Made by a program: the position numbers and the translations under genes
Origin: Eubacteriaceae bacterium ES3
GTDB taxonomy: Bacteria > Bacillota > Clostridia > Eubacteriales > Eubacteriaceae
Reading direction: 5' to 3'
DNA: 64,000 nucleotides
Assembly (NCBI GenBank): GCA_030586155.1
Contig: CP130741.1
Location: 924,680-988,679, forward strand
The notes under the pieces: model-generated
The model's database searches: none
What the model was told of the DNA's origin: nothing
The model's input: only the letters and a program-made list of their open reading frames with translations
In this document: positions 38,081 through 44,596 of the stretch, one piece after another
How positions within the stretch are numbered: the stretch's first letter is position 1
Layout: every line of letters begins with the position of its first letter

Positions 38081-38126
38081 CAGGCAGGTCTTAGCTCTTG
38101 ATAAGCTTCACCTGCCTGTAATCTTT
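38081..38126 (+). terminator. Terminator after the second flagellin
   Basis: Nine-bp arms, CAGGCAGGT (38081-38089) and ACCTGCCTG (38110-38118), with an AGCT-containing loop, followed by TAATCTTTT. It closes the flagellin/glycosylation region. Confidence 0.75.
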
Positions 38127-38152
38127 TCTGGCTTTATTGAAATAACTCACCA

Positions 38153-38341
38153 TTATTTTCTTCTGTAATTGCATTTGATATCCGGATCATACCGAGTAAT
38201 CCGCATTGTTTCCCTCAAAAGTGAGTTGACCAGGGCCAACACATCATCTAAAGCCTCTTTTGAATCCTTATCGGGGACAACATTATAAAGAATATCGAAA
38301 GCATCCTGAATATCTACATCTTTATCTAACTTAACGCGCAT
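38153..38341 (-). CDS. Small uncharacterised protein
   Basis: A 62-aa protein with no recognised domain and a charged, helical sequence (MRVKLDKDVDIQDAFDILYN). On the minus strand AGGTGG is well spaced for the ATG at 38341; a GTG nine bases upstream is less likely. It has no membrane segment and stands alone between two hairpins. The coding call rests on the ribosome site and composition. Confidence 0.55.
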   Translation of the reverse strand: MRVKLDKDVDIQDAFDILYNVVPDKDSKEALDDVLALVNSLLRETMRITRYDPDIKCNYRRK

Positions 38342-38467
38342 TGCTACCACCTATCTTAAAAATTATTGTACATTATAATAATACCATAAAATCCTCGGAT
38401 AGTTAAACAACTTTTTCAACTTAAATTGTTAATATTGATGTCTTTAAATAGACGATGATAAAATAAA

Positions 38468-38507
38468 AGTAAATACTTCTCATTTTTGTATATGAAAAGT
38501 ATTTACT
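38468..38507 (-). terminator. Hairpin, probable terminator of the minus-strand redox operon
   Basis: Perfect 11-bp arms, AGTAAATACTT (38468-38478) and AAGTATTTACT (38497-38507). Read on the minus strand it is followed by TTTATTTTA. It is AT-rich, so of moderate stability. The rest of the 260-bp gap (38342-38601) shows nothing else I can name. Confidence 0.55.
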
Positions 38508-38601
38508 ATGCTTGATGCTTGTTAAATGCATGAGGAGCAATAAATTCTGTGATCTATTTAGCCAGCTCTATTGCTGATAAAAACAAGATGGACACTAAGA
38601 T

Positions 38602-38820
38602 TTAGTTTTTATTGCTTTCGTCTTTCTCAATTTCTTGAATCTTGCGATCAATCGTTTCCTTATAATCATTAAGTCCATCGGTCACCGATGCCACTAATGT
38701 TTTAGCATTGTCAACCACTTCATGGTTCCCCTTGGAAACACAGATTCCGCCAAGAACTGCGCCGATAATTGAACCAACCAAGAGACCACCCAAAAATTTC
38801 TTATTATTTGAACTTTTCAT
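38602..38820 (-). CDS. YtxH-like small membrane-associated protein
   Basis: A 72-aa protein with an N-terminal hydrophobic glycine-rich segment (FLGGLLVGSIIGAVLGGICV, about residues 8-27) and a charged helical tail, the YtxH/gas-vesicle-GvpP-like pattern. AAAAGGAGAAA precedes the ATG at 38820; an upstream in-frame ATG at 38844 lacks such a site. It lies 25 bp after the alcohol dehydrogenase and may be cotranscribed. The function is unknown. Confidence 0.65.
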   Translation of the reverse strand: MKSSNNKKFLGGLLVGSIIGAVLGGICVSKGNHEVVDNAKTLVASVTDGLNDYKETIDRKIQEIEKDESNKN

Positions 38821-38845
38821 GTTTTTTTCTCCTTTTATTTTCAAT

Positions 38846-40066
38846 TTATGCCTGATAACTGATTGGGGTAACCAGATCTTCTAGCATGGAATAACAGTCA
38901 TCATAATCCATGATTTTAGGTACTGGATAGGTAGGGTTTCCTTCTTTTAAGATGCGTTCGGTTAAAAACCCGATGTCCTCTGGTTTAAGTTTATCAATGG
39001 TTTCTGGTATATCCATATTACGATTCATTTCTTTTACTTTATTAATAAATCGGCTGGCCAGAACGTTTTCTCCTTCTTCCAAATGACCAAGTCCGGAATA
39101 AACAGCCAGTTCAGACAGTTTCTTTTCGATTTTGTTTTTGGAGAAATCCAGTACATGGGGGAGGATTACGGCGTTGGCAAAGCCGTGAGGGACACCATAT
39201 AGACCACCCAGGTTATGGGCAATGGCGTGGACGTAACCGACATAAGCCCTGGTAAAGGCAACCCCTGCATCAAAGGAAGCTTTTAGCATATTTTCACGCA
39301 GTTCAAGGTTTGTTCCATCGGCATATACTTTTTCCAGATCATTTAGGATGATCTTGGTGGCATTCAGGGCTTTTTCTTTTACAAAAGGTGTGTCATACCA
39401 GCCATTATAAGCTTCAACCGCGTGGGTCAGGGCATCCATTCCGGTATGAGCGGTTAAGAAGTTTGGCAAACCAATTGTCAGTTCCGGATCCAGGCAGGCG
39501 GCAATGGGGACCAGTTTAGGATCGTTAATCGCAAATTTTTCATGATTGGCAGAGTTAGTGATAACAGCTGCAATCGTGGCCTCAGATCCGGTACCGGCAG
39601 TGGTTGGAACAGCAAAAAATGGCGGCAGCTTTTTGGTAAGTTTAAACAGGCCTTTCATTTTTTCAATAGACTTCTTGTTGGTCATCCGGGCGCCAATGAT
39701 TTTAGCGCAATCCATTGAAGAGCCGCCGCCGAAAGCGACAATTCCATTACAATGATTGTTTTTGTAGATTGCCAGACCATCTTCAATATTTTCAAAAGTT
39801 GGATTTGGTTGAACGCCATCAAATACGGTGTAATGAATATCCGCGTTTTTCAGAGCTTCCATAAAAGTATCAAGAAGGCCCAGGTTCATTAAGGGTTTGT
39901 CAGTGACAATCAGAACATGGTCAACTTTACAGGCTTTGATGACTTCCGGAAAGCGTTTGATCATTCCCGGTCCCGATAAAACTGAGGGCGTTGGCATTTT
40001 AATAACCGCCATAGCCCCTTTCATAACAACATGTGTACTTCGATAAGCCAATTTTTTTAATTCCAT
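38846..40066 (-). CDS. Iron-containing alcohol dehydrogenase
   Basis: A 406-aa group III Fe-ADH. GGGSSMDCAK (nucleotide binding) and the metal-binding region (HTGMDALTHAVEAY, then AHNLGGLYGVPHGFANAVILPH) are intact. It interconverts an aldehyde and its alcohol with NAD(P)H. The in-frame ATG at 40135 lies inside the MoaD-like gene; AAGGAGAAT fits ATG 40066, which I chose. Together with the aldehyde ferredoxin oxidoreductase upstream, the operon could link acid, aldehyde and alcohol through ferredoxin. The substrate is unknown. Confidence 0.92.
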   Translation of the reverse strand: MELKKLAYRSTHVVMKGAMAVIKMPTPSVLSGPGMIKRFPEVIKACKVDHVLIVTDKPLMNLGLLDTFMEALKNADIHYTVFDGVQPNPTFENIEDGLAIYKNNHCNGIVAFGGGSSMDCAKIIGARMTNKKSIEKMKGLFKLTKKLPPFFAVPTTAGTGSEATIAAVITNSANHEKFAINDPKLVPIAACLDPELTIGLPNFLTAHTGMDALTHAVEAYNGWYDTPFVKEKALNATKIILNDLEKVYADGTNLELRENMLKASFDAGVAFTRAYVGYVHAIAHNLGGLYGVPHGFANAVILPHVLDFSKNKIEKKLSELAVYSGLGHLEEGENVLASRFINKVKEMNRNMDIPETIDKLKPEDIGFLTERILKEGNPTYPVPKIMDYDDCYSMLEDLVTPISYQA

Positions 40067-40088
40067 TATATTCTCCTTATTATTTGTT

Positions 40089-40337
40089 TCAGCCGCCGCT
40101 GCAGACCGGGAAAAATACGACCCGATCATTTTCATTTAGTAAAAGTCTGCCAATTAATTTTTGGTGGCTGATTTTTCCGTTGATGGTTATATGACATCGC
40201 TTTGCCGTTTGATAGACTTCTTTTGAGTAGTTCTTCTTAATCATGAGAAGCAATCCCTCAAGGGAGGTGGCAGAGAGACTTTCCTCAGATTTTCCGGTCA
40301 ATTTTGCCAGCTCCCCTTTGTATTCAACCAGGACCAT
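40089..40337 (-). CDS. MoaD/ThiS-like sulfur carrier protein
   Basis: An 82-aa ubiquitin-fold protein ending in the C-terminal Gly-Gly (PVCSGG) that is thiocarboxylated in MoaD/ThiS carriers; NENDRVVFFPVCSGG is typical. It directly follows the aldehyde ferredoxin oxidoreductase gene (adjacent or 1-bp overlap). Its likely job is sulfur delivery for the tungsten/molybdenum pterin cofactor of that enzyme, inferred from context and family. Confidence 0.85.
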   Translation of the reverse strand: MVLVEYKGELAKLTGKSEESLSATSLEGLLLMIKKNYSKEVYQTAKRCHITINGKISHQKLIGRLLLNENDRVVFFPVCSGG

Positions 40338-42223
40338 TATCCAATTGCCAGCCGCTTCAGTGTTTTTTCAGCTGGAACGCCGTCTTTAGTCCAGCCTCGG
40401 GTCTGATAATAAAGCGGCAGCATGGTATCGAGATCGACTTTGGAATTCGGGTCATCAGGATCCTGAATCTCATCGGTTAAACGTTTGGGTAAGCTGTCGT
40501 CTTTATGGCTTAAGCCCTCTCTTAAATTGAAGAGCCGCTCGATGTTGTAGGCACGCTCTCCAATTTGCAGGAACTCACCGGTAGTCATTTTGAGACCAGT
40601 AGCCAGTTCAACGGCTTTGGCCTGGGGAATTAAGAACATTGAGTTGATCGGCAGAGCGTTTGGCATCATCGGCCAGATATTTCTCAACACACCGCGAGCA
40701 CCCCCCATTGCTTTTCCGGTTATACCGGTAACTGGATGTGAAGGTCCCAGATCAAACATGAGCTTGGGGATCATTGATTGCAGGCCGAATAGGCAGAAAC
40801 CCGCTGATGAAACAGCTTCCATAGCATTTTGTAAAAATACCGTGAGCTCAGCCTTTCCTTCTGTAGTAGTCTGTCCCATACTCACAACCCCGATGGATTC
40901 CATCAGTGCCAGGTAACCGCCGTTTAAATGACATCCACCCCGGTTGGAGGTGGCATAACCCAGGCCCATACCCACAGATTTACGGGGTTCATAGGAGGCC
41001 AGCTCCAGACCCTTGGCATGGATTGCAAAATCTGATCCGCCATATTTCTGACTCAGACGCAGAGTCCCATCGGCCAGCTCATCGTAGGGTTTTTCCCGTT
41101 TGGCTATTTTTTCGATCACTTCGAGCAGATTATCGGTTTTGCCAAAACGCAGACCAAAATCGGCCAGTCCTTTTTCATAAAGTTCCATGGCAAAGGCGAT
41201 GGTACCAGCTAAGGAGATGGTATCCATTCCCAGAATATCAGCCTGATAATTGATTTCGTTAATCAGCTGCAGGTCATCATTTTCAATGTTTGATCCAAAC
41301 AGCCCCAGCGTTTCAAATTCCGGTCCTTTTACTTCTTTATTATTAACGATTACCCGTCGTTCGCAGCGAATAGGGCAGGAGATGCAGCCGCTGTTTCTGA
41401 CTAAAAGTGTATCAGCCAAGGTTTCACCAGAAATTGCGTCAGCTTTTTCCCATTGACCCTTTTGGAAATTTCTGGTCGGCAGAGCCCCGGACATATTGGC
41501 CTTGTTTACTAATCCGGCAGAGCCGTACAAGCCTAGAGCTTCTCCGGTCATGGGATGATTTTTAGAAAAGGCCACCCATTTTTTTGTATATTCTTTAAAG
41601 CCTTCAGGGTCCTTTATTTCAGTTTTTTTTGACCCGTAGGCAACGATGCCCTTCAAGTTTTTAGAACCCATTACAGCTCCAGCGCCACAACGTCCGGCTA
41701 CCCGTTCTCCGGAGACGGCAGCGGCATATTTGACCAGGTTTTCACCAGCCGGACCGATTACCAGTTTACCATAATTTTTAGGCAGGCTCTCCTGAACCGT
41801 TTCGGCGTCAAGGCCCCATAAAAGTTTGGCATCCTGAATAATGACTTCACCATCTAGAATAGTGATCAGACAGGGTTTTTTACTTTTTCCAGTGATAATC
41901 AGACCATCGACACCGGCTTTTTTGAGCATAACACCAAATTGACCACCGCAGTTCGACGAGGCAATCCCACCGGTCAGCACATTTTTAAAGGTCATATTAA
42001 AGCGGCTGGAAGATGGGGCGCCGGTATTGTTCATCAGTCCGGTGTTAACAATCAGAATACTTTCTTCAGCTAAAGGATCAGTTCCTTCTGGCAGAAGGTC
42101 GTATAAGAGTTTAGCTGCCAGAGCTTTTCCGCCTAAGTAGTTTTTGACTAAGTCTCTTCGAATCAGAACAGTCTTGACCTGGCGAGTACTTAGATCGATG
42201 CTTATGTAATTTACGCCATTCAT
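40337..42223 (-). CDS. aor: Aldehyde ferredoxin oxidoreductase (tungsten pterin enzyme)
   Basis: About 628 aa, normal for the family. It contains the N-terminal pterin-binding domain (LGGKALAAKLLYDLLPEGTD; GLMNNTGAPSSSRFN) and four probable [4Fe-4S] ligands: C280-x2-C283-x3-C287 (CISCPIRC) and C477 (AGFCLFG). It oxidises aldehydes to acids, or reduces acids, with ferredoxin as electron partner. The ATG at 42223 overlaps the stop of the preceding ferredoxin gene (ATGA); the in-frame ATG at 42271 lies inside that gene. Two ferredoxins upstream are plausible electron carriers. Confidence 0.95.
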   Translation of the reverse strand: MNGVNYISIDLSTRQVKTVLIRRDLVKNYLGGKALAAKLLYDLLPEGTDPLAEESILIVNTGLMNNTGAPSSSRFNMTFKNVLTGGIASSNCGGQFGVMLKKAGVDGLIITGKSKKPCLITILDGEVIIQDAKLLWGLDAETVQESLPKNYGKLVIGPAGENLVKYAAAVSGERVAGRCGAGAVMGSKNLKGIVAYGSKKTEIKDPEGFKEYTKKWVAFSKNHPMTGEALGLYGSAGLVNKANMSGALPTRNFQKGQWEKADAISGETLADTLLVRNSGCISCPIRCERRVIVNNKEVKGPEFETLGLFGSNIENDDLQLINEINYQADILGMDTISLAGTIAFAMELYEKGLADFGLRFGKTDNLLEVIEKIAKREKPYDELADGTLRLSQKYGGSDFAIHAKGLELASYEPRKSVGMGLGYATSNRGGCHLNGGYLALMESIGVVSMGQTTTEGKAELTVFLQNAMEAVSSAGFCLFGLQSMIPKLMFDLGPSHPVTGITGKAMGGARGVLRNIWPMMPNALPINSMFLIPQAKAVELATGLKMTTGEFLQIGERAYNIERLFNLREGLSHKDDSLPKRLTDEIQDPDDPNSKVDLDTMLPLYYQTRGWTKDGVPAEKTLKRLAIG

Positions 42224-42432
42224 TGTTTTACCTCCATCTTGATAGCACCGAGTGGACAATTTACGGCACACTGATTACAGCCAACGCATTTATTGGGTTC
42301 TTCGAGTTTGGCATAAACTTTTAAATCACCTTTAAATCGCGGATAACTAATTTTTATTGCATCAAAGATGCAGACATCTGCACAAACGCCGCAGGCACTG
42401 CAGAGTTTGCGGTCTACAACCGGTTTTTCCAC
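42220..42432 (-). CDS. 2[4Fe-4S] ferredoxin-like protein
   Basis: A 70-aa protein with two clusters, C-x2-C-x2-C-x3-C at residues 11-21 (LCSACGVCADVC) and C-x2-C-x2-C-x3-C near 49-59 (CVGCNQCAVNCP). About 20 residues separate them, as in Aor-associated and Alvin-type ferredoxins. It overlaps the upstream ferredoxin gene by 19 bp and the aor start by 4 bp. It is probably the electron-transfer partner or subunit of the aldehyde oxidoreductase. Confidence 0.88.
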   Translation of the reverse strand: MEKPVVDRKLCSACGVCADVCIFDAIKISYPRFKGDLKVYAKLEEPNKCVGCNQCAVNCPLGAIKMEVKQ

Positions 42433-42638
42433 TGTGCTTTAGGGATTTTTTCCCCAGCCTGACCCTTTTCATCAAGAATCGCACTTTTAGGACAACCTTT
42501 CTGACAGACGCCACATTCAATACAGCGTTTTTCATTGATAACATGCTGTTTCTTCTTATCGCCGGTAATGGCCATTACTGGACAATTTTTTGCACACAGC
42601 TGACAGCCAATACAGCGGTCAGTTATTTGATAGGCCAT
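42414..42638 (-). CDS. 2[4Fe-4S] ferredoxin-like protein, first gene of the aor operon
   Basis: A 74-aa protein with two typical motifs, CIGCQLCAKNCP (from residue 9) and CIECGVCQKGCP (from about 39), so two [4Fe-4S] clusters. The Lys-rich C-terminal tail differs from simple clostridial ferredoxin. CTAGGAGGTGAAAG precedes the ATG. It begins the minus-strand operon; only 18 bp upstream the sequence enters an 11-bp target repeat and the insertion sequence. Confidence 0.9.
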   Translation of the reverse strand: MAYQITDRCIGCQLCAKNCPVMAITGDKKKQHVINEKRCIECGVCQKGCPKSAILDEKGQAGEKIPKAQWKNRL

Positions 42639-42655
42639 TCTTTCACCTCCTAGTT

Positions 42656-42666
42656 ATTCTTGTATA
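42656..42666. repeat. Target-site duplication, left copy
   Basis: ATTCTTGTATA, an exact 11-bp direct repeat of 44417-44427, abuts the left inverted repeat of the insertion sequence. The length agrees with IS4-family duplications. Confidence 0.9.
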
Positions 42667-44416
42667 TAGGCATTTGCGAAATGCCATAACCCGCATAATA
42701 GCGGGATATTTTTAACATAAAAAAATATAACTCCTCACCAGATTATGATAAAATTGAGTTACAACCACAACAATCCATCATCCTGAAAGGAGTTATATAT
42801 GGATATTTTACCACAAAAACAGCTTTCGTTTGCTGAAATTTATGCTGATTGCACTCATTTTTTTGAACAGGACAAACATCACTTTCTTTCACTGCTGGAA
42901 GAAAAACTTGACCTTCATGCTCTGGTTCCACATTCTTTTTACAGTCATTACTATGCTTGTAATGGGCGACACCGTGATTTTGAGCTTTGTTCCATTCTTT
43001 GGGCATTCATTCTGCAGCGAATTTTTTCCATTCCCACTGACACCCTGCTGATCACTTTTCTCAAGTTTTCCAGCGAATTAAGGGATTTCTGCGGTTTCAG
43101 CAGAGTTCCCCACGCATCCCAGCTGACTCGCTTCAAGCAAGATTATCTTCCGGACTTACAATCGTTTTTTCATCAACTTGTTGATGTAACTGAACCAATC
43201 TGCCAAAAGATCGATGCTCATAAGGCCATGATGACCATCTTTGATACTTCGGGAATTGAAGCCTATGTTACTGAAAATAATCCCAAATTTGCCAATAAAA
43301 TCATCAAACAGCTCAAAGCTTTCAAGAAAACCCATCAGCTGAATGATTCCTATGATCCCTACAAGGCCGCCTATGGCGCCATGCCCACCCACGCTAAAGC
43401 CAATTCTTCTATTAAACAGCTTTATATCAACGGTCATTTCTGTTATGTCTATAAATTCGGCATGATCACCAACGGCCTTGGCATTGTCCGGGATATCTCT
43501 TTTTATGATGCCAACTTTCTGGTTGATCATCCTGATATTGCTGTTGAGAAAAAGTCTGATTCTCCCGACGAGGACAAGTCGCTCCATGATACCAAAGCAC
43601 TTATTCCTGTTCTTTCCGACTTTTTTAAAAAGCATCCGCTGATTGTTCCCAAACTTTTTATTGGTGATGCCGCTTTTGACAGCTCAGTCATTTATCACTC
43701 GCTGCTGACTGATTTAAAGTTTGAAAAAGCCTTCATTCCCCTCAATTCGCGGGGCTCCCTTTCTTATTCCGATTGCCCGGTTAATGAGCATGGTATCCCC
43801 TGTTGTCCGGACAACCCTTCACTTCCCATGAAACCGGAAGGTAAAACCAGGCGTAAAAATGGTCTCGTCCGCTTTAAATTTACCTGTCCCAAAACCCGAT
43901 GGGTCAGGCAGCAATCCGGTAAATCCAAACGTCAGTGTTTCTGCGAAAAACCCTGCACACCTTCTTCCTGTGGCCGGATGTTCTATGTTTACCCTGAAAA
44001 AAACCTTAGAGCTTACCCAGGTACGCTTCGGGGTACTGACGAGTGGCAGCAAATCTATAAAATTCGCGGTGTTGTTGAACAGTCACTCAATCATTTCAAA
44101 GATTCTTTCTGTGTTGCCGGTCGCAAAACAAGAAATGCTCGGACGCTTCGCGCGGATCTGCTCCTGGCTGGCATTACCCAGCTGATTACTGTCATTCTTG
44201 CTGACAACATTCATCAGCTTCAATACATCCGCAGTCTTAAAAAACTGATTGCCTAACTGCTAAAATAAAGTTTTTTTCAGGCTTTTCTCAGGCTTTTATT
44301 TTTGCGCCTTTTTTTTGCAACGCTTCCTGCTTTTTTTGTCATACTTTTTTAATCAGCTCTCTTCATGCTCTACTTTCTCATTTTTTTCATTTTTGTTTTC
44401 ATTTCGCAATTACCTA
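42667..44416 (+). mobile_element. IS4-family insertion sequence, 1750 bp, apparently intact
   Basis: The ends are imperfect 17-bp inverted repeats: TAGGCATTTGCGAAATG (42667-42683) and TAGGTAATTGCGAAATG read inward from 44416 (15/17 identical). Exact 11-bp duplications flank them. One transposase gene fills the element. A hairpin CCCGC (42690-42694)/GCGGG (42701-42705) with a T run to 42713 could stop transcription entering from the left. Clean ends and an undamaged gene argue for a recent insertion. The element sits between a sigma-54 promoter and the aor operon, in opposite orientation to that operon. Confidence 0.92.
42799..44256 (+). CDS. IS4-family DDE transposase
   Basis: A 485-aa protein with a DDE triad visible at D149 (IFDTSGIEAYV), D290 (FIGDAAFDSS) and E427. 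The E lies in the IS4 signature Y-x2-R-x3-E-x6-K, exactly met at Y420, R423, E427 and K434. A Cys-rich insertion near 370-395 may bind zinc. AAAGGAG precedes the ATG. No frameshift or stop is present, so it is probably active. Confidence 0.92.
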   Translation: MDILPQKQLSFAEIYADCTHFFEQDKHHFLSLLEEKLDLHALVPHSFYSHYYACNGRHRDFELCSILWAFILQRIFSIPTDTLLITFLKFSSELRDFCGFSRVPHASQLTRFKQDYLPDLQSFFHQLVDVTEPICQKIDAHKAMMTIFDTSGIEAYVTENNPKFANKIIKQLKAFKKTHQLNDSYDPYKAAYGAMPTHAKANSSIKQLYINGHFCYVYKFGMITNGLGIVRDISFYDANFLVDHPDIAVEKKSDSPDEDKSLHDTKALIPVLSDFFKKHPLIVPKLFIGDAAFDSSVIYHSLLTDLKFEKAFIPLNSRGSLSYSDCPVNEHGIPCCPDNPSLPMKPEGKTRRKNGLVRFKFTCPKTRWVRQQSGKSKRQCFCEKPCTPSSCGRMFYVYPEKNLRAYPGTLRGTDEWQQIYKIRGVVEQSLNHFKDSFCVAGRKTRNARTLRADLLLAGITQLITVILADNIHQLQYIRSLKKLIA

Positions 44417-44427
44417 ATTCTTGTATA
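44417..44427. repeat. Target-site duplication, right copy
   Basis: ATTCTTGTATA, identical to 42656-42666. Before insertion the sigma-54 promoter would have run straight into the ferredoxin ribosome site through a single copy of this sequence. Confidence 0.9.
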
Positions 44428-44433
44428 GAATAT

Positions 44434-44452
44434 AAAGCAAGATGTGTGCCAA
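44434..44452 (-). promoter_or_regulatory. Sigma-54 (-24/-12) promoter of the aor operon
   Basis: Read on the minus strand: TTGGCAC, five bases, TTGCTTT, a full match to the sigma-54 consensus (invariant GG and GC correctly spaced). The transcript start would be about 44425, inside the right target repeat. Without the insertion the start codon of the first ferredoxin would be roughly 25-30 nt downstream. Confidence 0.88.
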
Positions 44453-44462
44453 CTATTTACAC

Positions 44463-44489
44463 GAAAAAAAACGCTGATTTTCAGCGTTC
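44463..44489 (-). terminator. Terminator of the sigma-54 activator gene
   Basis: On the minus strand, 8-bp arms AACGCTGA/TCAGCGTT (44470-44477 and 44481-44488) with a 3-base loop are followed by at least seven T. It lies between the upstream activator sites and the sigma-54 promoter. Confidence 0.82.
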
Positions 44490-44534
44490 TGATAGTGGCA
44501 GTGAGAATCAAACGGACGATTCTAAAACACGGAA

Positions 44535-44566
44535 TGAAACGAACGTTTCAAACTGAAACGGTTTAC
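44535..44566 (-). promoter_or_regulatory. Probable upstream activator sites
   Basis: Alternating half-sites TGAAAC (44535-44540), GTTTCA (44545-44550), TGAAAC (44554-44559) and GTTTAC (44561-44566) form two inverted-repeat sites. They lie about 83-114 bp upstream of the -24 box, the usual distance for a sigma-54 activator. The activator gene itself ends 31 bp further upstream. Confidence 0.65.
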
Positions 44567-44596
44567 AAGCTTGTTGCGATTTTAACAATATAACTG

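Noticed and set aside
42660-42700. New outward promoter for the aor operon made by the left end of the insertion sequence
   Set aside because: TATACA lies in the target repeat, but the hexamer 17 bp upstream inside the element (TTATGG) matches the -35 consensus poorly; kept only as an untested possibility.
44365-44556. 63-aa plus-strand open frame across the right end of the insertion sequence
   Set aside because: It crosses the inverted repeat, the target repeat, the sigma-54 promoter and the terminator hairpin, and has no ribosome site.
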